A stretch of 19,184 bases of DNA, from positions 1 to 19,184 of the forward strand of contig JAMCWI010000072.1 in the NCBI GenBank assembly GCA_023481335.1, given 5' to 3'. The translations under genes and the position numbers were made by a program. Below the pieces are notes generated by a model that searched no databases, had not been told where the DNA came from, and saw nothing but the letters and a program-made list of their open reading frames with translations. Below, piece after piece: positions 14,566-19,184 of this stretch (its first letter is position 1; each line of letters begins with the position of its first letter). The stretch is from Bacillota bacterium. Its GTDB lineage: Bacteria; Bacillota; Desulfotomaculia; Desulfotomaculales; Desulfotomaculaceae.

Positions 14566-15129
14566 GTGGCGGGACGGAAGCAATCCATTTATATAATTCT
14601 GGCCGCGGCGCTGGGCATAATCGCCCTGGTTGGCATCGCTTTTTTGACCTATACCCGGTTTGACGATCTTCGCAGCGCACGGGACACGGTGGCCGCTGAG
14701 CAGGCGGCCGTCGCCGGTGCTGAGGCGCAACTGCAGTCGCTGATCAAGGCCCGCGACCAGGCGTCTGTGTTAAAAAAGCGTTTGGATGCCTTTGACCGGC
14801 TGATTCCCGCGGAACCTAAAGAGAGCGCGCTAATTAATGAGATTCAGGGAATGGCGGACGGTGACGGCGTCCGGTTCCTGCAGATCCGCTTCGAAAAGCG
14901 GGCGCCGAAGCAGGGATATGTGGAAATGCCGGTAAAGATCGCCTTTCAGGGCCGCTATCACGGCCTGCTGGCACTGCTGGACAACCTGCAAAACGGGGAT
15001 CGGGCTGTCCGCATCGATGAGGTCAAGGTGGGCAAGGGGAAGGAGCAGCTGCCCCAAATCAAAGCTGAGGTAACGGCCAGCGCCTTTTTTATTCAGGAGG
15101 GCGCGGTGAAGGGGAAGGAGGGGTCGTAA
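14566..15129 (+). CDS. pilO: Type IV pilus assembly protein PilO
   Basis: This is the partner of PilN in the alignment complex. The 187-aa protein has a short basic tail, one membrane helix (8-28), a coiled coil (about 32-75, rich in A, E, Q and R) and a C-terminal ferredoxin-like domain. That domain carries the family pattern: IPAEPKESALINEIQGMADGDGV, then YVEMPVKIAFQGRYHGLLALLDNLQN and RAVRIDEVKVGKG. The length is typical. GTG at 14566 is 3 bp after the pilN stop, with GGTGAG just before that stop serving as ribosome binding site. The 3' end holds the AAGGAGG used by the next gene. Confidence 0.92.
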   Translation: MAGRKQSIYIILAAALGIIALVGIAFLTYTRFDDLRSARDTVAAEQAAVAGAEAQLQSLIKARDQASVLKKRLDAFDRLIPAEPKESALINEIQGMADGDGVRFLQIRFEKRAPKQGYVEMPVKIAFQGRYHGLLALLDNLQNGDRAVRIDEVKVGKGKEQLPQIKAEVTASAFFIQEGAVKGKEGS

Positions 15130-15130
15130 T

Positions 15131-15640
15131 TTGAATATGAGAAAGTGGTATTCAGCGTTCTGCATGGGCCTGTTGATCTTGGGCCTGGCCGGCTGCGGCG
15201 GCGCCGGGAAGAAACCGGCGGCGCAGGTAAGCCTTTCTTCGCCCGCCGGGGCGGTGACCCGGCCGGTGGCAACTACCCCGGCGCGGGTGGCGGCCTCCCC
15301 ATACAAGGTAGCCCAGCCCACCCCGCGGCGCGACCCCTTTGTGCCTCTGGTTGTCGCCTCCGCCGCCGCGCCGGGTGGCGCAGCCCGGCTGGCCCGTTCG
15401 TCAGTCCCTACATCCGGCGGCGGGTCCACTCAGCAGCCTGCGGACCCGAAGCTGCTCACGGTCGTTGCGGAGAACGGTGTAAAACGGGCCTCTATTATGA
15501 ATGACGGGAAATTATACGAGATGGCCGAAGGAGAAAGCTTCGACGGCTACAAGGTCCTCCGTATCGACAGCGCCGGCACAGTTACCCTGGTGAAGGACGG
15601 ACGCGCGCTGGTCCTGAATATGGTTCCGCCGGTTAAATAG
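15131..15640 (+). CDS. PilP-like lipoprotein of the pilus alignment complex
   Basis: The 169-aa precursor has a lipoprotein signal peptide with lipobox LAGC, giving lipid-modified Cys22. A low-complexity Pro/Ala/Ser/Thr-rich tether (about 28-65) follows, then PRRDPFVPL, the RRDPF-type motif that in PilP precedes the folded domain. A small C-terminal beta domain (about 105-166) contains VVAENGVKRASIMNDGKLYEMAEGESFDGYKVLRID. This is the layout of PilP, which in diderms links PilNO to the secretin PilQ. No secretin gene is present, and in a monoderm the lipoprotein would stay on the outer face of the cell membrane. TTG at 15131 is 1 bp after the pilO stop, with AAGGAGGGG inside pilO. Assignment rests on layout and position rather than strong similarity. 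Confidence 0.78.
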   Translation: MNMRKWYSAFCMGLLILGLAGCGGAGKKPAAQVSLSSPAGAVTRPVATTPARVAASPYKVAQPTPRRDPFVPLVVASAAAPGGAARLARSSVPTSGGGSTQQPADPKLLTVVAENGVKRASIMNDGKLYEMAEGESFDGYKVLRIDSAGTVTLVKDGRALVLNMVPPVK

Positions 15641-15683
15641 TTTATTTCAATCAACCCGCTAAAATGAGGTGTGAAATAAAAAA

Positions 15684-17366
15684 TTGAAGATTAATCCCGG
15701 TAAAAACTACCTTGGACACTACCTGGTCGAAGCCGGTTTGGTCACCCGGGAGCAACTGGAGGACGCCCTGCGCCGCCAGAACGAAAAGGGTGGCAAGAAG
15801 GGCCTTCTGGGAAGGACTTTAGTCGAATTAGGCTACTGTACGGAGGAAGACATTGCCCGGGTAATGGCCCGGCGGTCCGGGGTGCCCTACGTCTCCCTCG
15901 AGTCGTATCCGTTTGACGGCGCCGCGGCGAGCTTGATTTCAACCGAGGCTGCCCGCCGCTACCGCGCCCTGCCCATCAGCTTTGACAAAGGCCAGCTGGT
16001 GGTGGCCATGATGAACCCGCGGGACATTATCGCCATAGACGACCTGCGTATACTCACCGGCCTCGATATCCAACCGGTGGTTGCCCCCGACAGCGATCTG
16101 GAGGCGGCCATCGAGAGGTTTGGGCGTTCCAGCGCTGAGGTTGAGCAAGCGACGGTGGAGGAACCGGGCACGGGGAGTACGGCCGGCCTGGAGGAAGCGG
16201 CGGAGAAGCCGGCGGTGAACCTGGCCAACATGATTATCAACCAGGCCGTGCGGGCAGGCGCCAGCGACATACACATCGAGCCCCAGGAGCGAAGCTTGCG
16301 CGTCCGCTTCCGCATTGACGGCGTCCTGCATGACGTCATGTACCCGGCCCGCCAGATGCACCCGGCCCTGGTTTCCCGCATCAAGGTCATGGCCAATATG
16401 GACATAGCCGAGCGCCGCATTCCCCAGGACGGGCGTATTTCCCTGAAGGTGGAGGGAAAGACCGTCGACTTGCGGGTGGCCTCCCTGCCGGTGGCCTACG
16501 GAGAGAAGCTGACCCTGCGCCTGCTGGACCGTACCAACCGCCTGATCACCCTGGAGGAACTCGGTTTCCCGCCCGGCGAAATGGACAAGTACAAAAAGGT
16601 CATGCGCCTTCCTTACGGCTTCATCCTGGTGACCGGCCCGACGGGAAGCGGTAAGAGCACCACTCTCTACGCCACCCTGGCAGCGCTCAACTCAGCGGAG
16701 AAGCATATAATCACCGTGGAGGACCCCATCGAGTACCGGCTGGACGGGCTGAACCAGGTGCAGGTCAACCCCCGGGCCCGACTTAACTTTGCCAACGGCC
16801 TGCGGTCTATTCTGCGCAGCGACCCGGACATCATCATGGTCGGGGAGATCCGCGACCATGAGACCGCCCGTATTGCCGTGGAATCGGCCCTGACCGGCCA
16901 CCTGGTCCTATCCACCCTGCACACCAACGAAGCCGCCGGGGCAATCACCCGCCTGGGCGACATGGGCATCGAGCCCTTCCTGACCGCATCCTCGCTGGCC
17001 GGCGTGGTGGCGCAGCGCCTGGTGCGCCTGCTTTGCTCTCACTGTAAGGAGCCTTACGAGCTGCGGCGGCAGGATCTGGAAAAAATCCCGGACTTTCCTC
17101 TGGATGAGGACGCCGGCGCCGTCCGCCTCTACCGCCCGCGTGGCTGCCTGCGCTGCAGCAACACCGGCTACCGGGGACGCATCGGCGTCTACGAACTGCT
17201 GCTGGCCGGCGAAACCATACAGCGACTTACCCTGGAGCGGCGCTCCACCCGTGAGATCAAGGACGCAGCGGTGGCTGAGAGGATGGTCACCATGCGGCAG
17301 GACGGGATGATGAAAGTAAAGCAGGGCATCACCTCCGTTGAGGAAGTATTGAGGGTCATTGTATGA
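15684..17366 (+). CDS. pilB: Type IV pilus extension ATPase PilB
   Basis: This hexameric cytoplasmic ATPase powers pilus polymerisation. The N-terminal MshEN/T2SSE_N domain (about 9-145) has two tandem motifs of the c-di-GMP-binding type: LGHYLVEAGLVTREQLEDAL then LLGRTLVELGYCTEEDIARVM. The first lacks the usual Arg before LG (Tyr instead). The ATPase core has ASDIHIEPQERSLRVRFRIDG (193-213), Walker A GPTGSGKST (318-326), the Asp box VEDPIEYR, Walker B IIMVGEIRD (383-391) and His box TGHLVLSTLHTNEAAGA. The zinc-binding cysteines C451-x2-C454 and C488-x2-C491 are intact. At 560 aa it is full length. The TTG start follows GAGGTGTG. It is the last gene before the terminator. Confidence 0.96.
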   Translation: MKINPGKNYLGHYLVEAGLVTREQLEDALRRQNEKGGKKGLLGRTLVELGYCTEEDIARVMARRSGVPYVSLESYPFDGAAASLISTEAARRYRALPISFDKGQLVVAMMNPRDIIAIDDLRILTGLDIQPVVAPDSDLEAAIERFGRSSAEVEQATVEEPGTGSTAGLEEAAEKPAVNLANMIINQAVRAGASDIHIEPQERSLRVRFRIDGVLHDVMYPARQMHPALVSRIKVMANMDIAERRIPQDGRISLKVEGKTVDLRVASLPVAYGEKLTLRLLDRTNRLITLEELGFPPGEMDKYKKVMRLPYGFILVTGPTGSGKSTTLYATLAALNSAEKHIITVEDPIEYRLDGLNQVQVNPRARLNFANGLRSILRSDPDIIMVGEIRDHETARIAVESALTGHLVLSTLHTNEAAGAITRLGDMGIEPFLTASSLAGVVAQRLVRLLCSHCKEPYELRRQDLEKIPDFPLDEDAGAVRLYRPRGCLRCSNTGYRGRIGVYELLLAGETIQRLTLERRSTREIKDAAVAERMVTMRQDGMMKVKQGITSVEEVLRVIV

Positions 17367-17464
17367 TTCTTCCGGTATAGGAAATTTGTCTCCCAGGGTG
17401 TAAAAAAAATCGGAATGCCGGTACAACGCTTTTATATCCGGCCCACTACAGGGTTTTAAAATTT

Positions 17465-17508
17465 GCTGGCGAGAAAAGGTTAATTTTTTTTTAGCCGGCT
17501 TTTTTTTT
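17465..17508 (+). terminator. Rho-independent terminator after pilB
   Basis: GCTGGC (17465-17470) pairs with GCCGGC (17494-17499) with one G-U pair. AAAA in the loop can pair with the inner T run, extending the stem, and nine T follow at 17500-17508. An extra hairpin GCCGG/CCGGC lies just upstream at 17417-17442. This ends the pil operon and separates it from coaX. Confidence 0.75.
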
Positions 17509-17550
17509 GCTTTGGCCCCGGGTTAATATTATTGATAAGTGTACAGTTTT

Positions 17551-17556
17551 TATAAT
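17551..17556 (+). promoter_or_regulatory. -10 box of a likely coaX promoter
   Basis: A perfect TATAAT lies about 62 nt before the coaX start and after the pil terminator. TTGATA at 17532-17537 is only 13 nt away, too close for a standard -35. The best -35 at normal spacing is weak (TTATTG, 17529-17534, 16 nt). Confidence 0.5.
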
Positions 17557-17618
17557 AAAAGAGGAATCTTAATTGATACGTAGAATTTACTTTCTAATAT
17601 TTCGAAAGGGGGATAGGA

Positions 17619-18383
17619 ATGATTCTGGTATTCGACGTCGGTAATACTAACATTGTGCTTGGCGTTTTCCGGGGCGATGAACTTGTGGCAAACTGGCGCC
17701 TTTCCACCAACCGTTACCGGACCGCGGACGAGTACGGCATCATTTTAAAAGAGCTTTTTGCCACGTCCGACCTGAAAATAGATTCTATAAAAGCGATGGT
17801 AATTTCGTCAGTGGTGCCCCCGCTAATGCTGACCCTGGAGCAGATGTGCCAGAAGTATTTTATACTTTCCCCTCTTGTAGTGGGGCCCGGCATTAAAACC
17901 GGCCTCGCCATTAAGTATGAAAATCCGAGGGAAGTGGGCGCCGACCGTATCGTCAACGCGGTAGCCGGCTTCTCCCAGTACGGCGGCCCCTTGATAATCG
18001 TGGATTTCGGCACTGCCACCACCTTTTGCGCCATATCGGCCAGGGGGGAGTACCTCGGGGGGGCTATCTCCCCCGGCATTGGCATTTCGACCGAAGCGCT
18101 CTTTGCCAGGGCGGCCAAGCTGCCCCGGGTGGAAATCGTCAAGCCCCAGAGCGTAATCGGCAAAAATACCGTAAACAGTATGCAGTCCGGTATATTTTTT
18201 GGCTTTGTCGGCCAGGTTGACGGGATCGCCCGGCGCATGAAAAAAGAGCTGGGAGAAAACACTAAAGTAATAGCCACCGGCGGGCTTGCCGATTTGATTG
18301 CACTGGAGAGCGCAACCATTGAGCTTGTTGATCCTTTTTTGACCCTGCGGGGCCTGAAGATTATATACGACAGGAACGTTTAA
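17619..18383 (+). CDS. coaX: Type III pantothenate kinase CoaX
   Basis: The enzyme phosphorylates pantothenate to 4'-phosphopantothenate, the first step of coenzyme A synthesis. Type III enzymes belong to the ASKHA fold and are not feedback-inhibited by CoA. The 254-aa sequence shows DVGNTNIVLGVF (phosphate 1 motif) at the N-terminus, NPREVGADRIVNAVAG, VDFGTATTF (phosphate 2), GGAISPGIGIS and IATGGLADLIA near the C-terminus. The length is normal. ATG at 17619 follows AAAGGGGGATAGG. It has its own likely promoter after the pil terminator and is followed after 54 bp by dusB. In many clostridia coaX lies directly beside birA; here the pilus cluster and bioY separate them. Confidence 0.97.
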   Translation: MILVFDVGNTNIVLGVFRGDELVANWRLSTNRYRTADEYGIILKELFATSDLKIDSIKAMVISSVVPPLMLTLEQMCQKYFILSPLVVGPGIKTGLAIKYENPREVGADRIVNAVAGFSQYGGPLIIVDFGTATTFCAISARGEYLGGAISPGIGISTEALFARAAKLPRVEIVKPQSVIGKNTVNSMQSGIFFGFVGQVDGIARRMKKELGENTKVIATGGLADLIALESATIELVDPFLTLRGLKIIYDRNV

Positions 18384-18437
18384 TATAACATTCACGCACA
18401 TCATGGGCGGTTAATTTGTTTAAAGGGGGCGTGAGAT

Positions 18438-19184
18438 TTGCGGATCGGCGCCGTTTTCGTTGAGAACCCGGTGTTTGCCGCCCCCATGGCCGGGGTTACC
18501 GACAAAGCGTACCGGATTCTTGCCAAAGAGGCAGGATGCGGCCTGGTCTACACCGAAATGGTCAGCGACCAGGCCCTTTTATATGGAAATCAAAAAACTT
18601 TACATATACTGGATTTAACGGGGGAGGCCCGTCCGGTCGCCGTCCAGATATTCGGCTCCAACCCGGAGTACCTGGCTGACGCTGCGGAGATTGCGGAAAG
18701 CCGGGGCGCCGGCATTATTGACATAAATATGGGCTGCCCCACCCCCAAAATTGTTAAAAACGGTGAGGGCGCCGCGCTGATGAGGGATCCGGCCAGGGCG
18801 GCAATGATTGTCCGGGCAGTGGCCGGCAGGGTGAAAGTACCCGTTACCGTCAAAATGCGCAAGGGCTGGGATGAAAACTCAATTAACGCCGTAGAATTGG
18901 CTCAAATCGTCGTGGAGGCCGGCGCCGCCGCGGTAGCCGTGCACGGGCGCACGCGGTCGCAGTTCTACTCCGGCCGGGCCGACTGGGGCATAATCGGCGC
19001 GGTCAAGCAGGCCGTGCCGGTACCGGTGATCGGCAACGGGGACATATGGCGCCCCGGGGACGCGGCCAGGCTGATAGCCGCGAGCGGCTGCGACGCTGTG
19101 ATGATCGGCCGGGGCGCACTTGGCAACCCGTGGCTTTTTTCACGCGCGCTGTCCCACCTTGAGACCGGTGAACTTCCGCCGGAG
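18438..19184 (+). CDS. dusB: tRNA-dihydrouridine synthase DusB (5' part, runs off window)
   Basis: This FMN-dependent enzyme reduces uridine to dihydrouridine in tRNA D-loops. Read from TTG at 18438 (after AAAGGGGGCG), the frame stays open to the window end for 249 codons of about 320. Family motifs are present in order: APMAGVTDKAYR (FMN binding), MNMGCP-type NMGCPTPKIVKNGEGAALM with the catalytic Cys, VTVKMRKGW with the flavin-contacting Lys, VHGRTRSQFYSGRADW, VIGNGDI and MIGRGALGNPW. The C-terminal tRNA-binding helical domain is cut off. It is probably cotranscribed with coaX; in related genomes greA and lysS often follow. Confidence 0.95.
   Translation, partial: MRIGAVFVENPVFAAPMAGVTDKAYRILAKEAGCGLVYTEMVSDQALLYGNQKTLHILDLTGEARPVAVQIFGSNPEYLADAAEIAESRGAGIIDINMGCPTPKIVKNGEGAALMRDPARAAMIVRAVAGRVKVPVTVKMRKGWDENSINAVELAQIVVEAGAAAVAVHGRTRSQFYSGRADWGIIGAVKQAVPVPVIGNGDIWRPGDAARLIAASGCDAVMIGRGALGNPWLFSRALSHLETGELPPE

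Noticed and set aside
6393..17366. Type II secretion system instead of type IV pili
   Set aside because: PilT with its AVRNLIRE motif, PilM/PilN/PilO and a typical PilA favour type IV pili, and no GspD/GspG-type set is present.
1..19184. CRISPR arrays, tRNA or rRNA genes, insertion sequences
   Set aside because: No regularly spaced repeats, no tRNA-like cloverleaf or rRNA sequence, and no transposase frame were seen on either strand.

Overview
The window reads as chromosomal DNA from an anaerobic Firmicute, most likely of the Pelotomaculum/Desulfotomaculum group. The reasons are strong AGGAGG-type ribosome binding sites, frequent TTG and GTG starts, moderately GC-rich genes with AT-rich gaps, a Firmicutes-style type IV pilus cluster with no outer-membrane secretin, and the cofactor genes nadC, birA, coaX and dusB. 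The taxon is inferred from gene content and style. No rRNA or tRNA is present to confirm it. Every supported gene is on the + strand.

Layout. (1) Positions 1-282 are an AT-rich leader with an 18-bp perfect palindrome. (2) 283-1637 holds a small conserved hypothetical gene, a short TadV/CpaA-type prepilin peptidase and a DUF192 protein. (3) 1655-4441 is a vitamin block: nadC (NAD synthesis), birA (biotin ligase/repressor) and bioY (biotin uptake). Two matching BirA operators lie upstream of birA and bioY, so the biotin circuit can be read directly from the DNA. (4) 4673-17366 is a type IV pilus cluster: pilA major pilin, pilD peptidase/methylase, pilT retraction ATPase, pilC platform, three minor prepilins (a 561-aa PilV-like protein with Ig-like modules, a PilW/GspJ-like one and a 468-aa PilX/DUF4900-like one), then pilM, pilN, pilO, a PilP-like lipoprotein and pilB extension ATPase. 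A rho-independent terminator closes it. (5) 17619 to the end carries coaX (pantothenate kinase) and the 5' part of dusB.

How it works together. PilD would process PilA and the three minor prepilins. The minor prepilins would form the priming/tip complex. PilB and PilT would power extension and retraction through PilC, with PilM/N/O (and probably PilP) as the alignment complex. PilB carries an N-terminal MshEN-type domain, a known class of c-di-GMP sensor. The cluster sits between birA and coaX-dusB, genes that are often adjacent in clostridia, so the pilus block looks inserted into an older housekeeping neighbourhood.

The most unusual points are the very large modular minor prepilin, the PilP-like lipoprotein without a secretin, the paired BirA operators, a possible sigma-28-type promoter before pilA, and a compositional break inside pilA followed by a stretch rich in hairpins.
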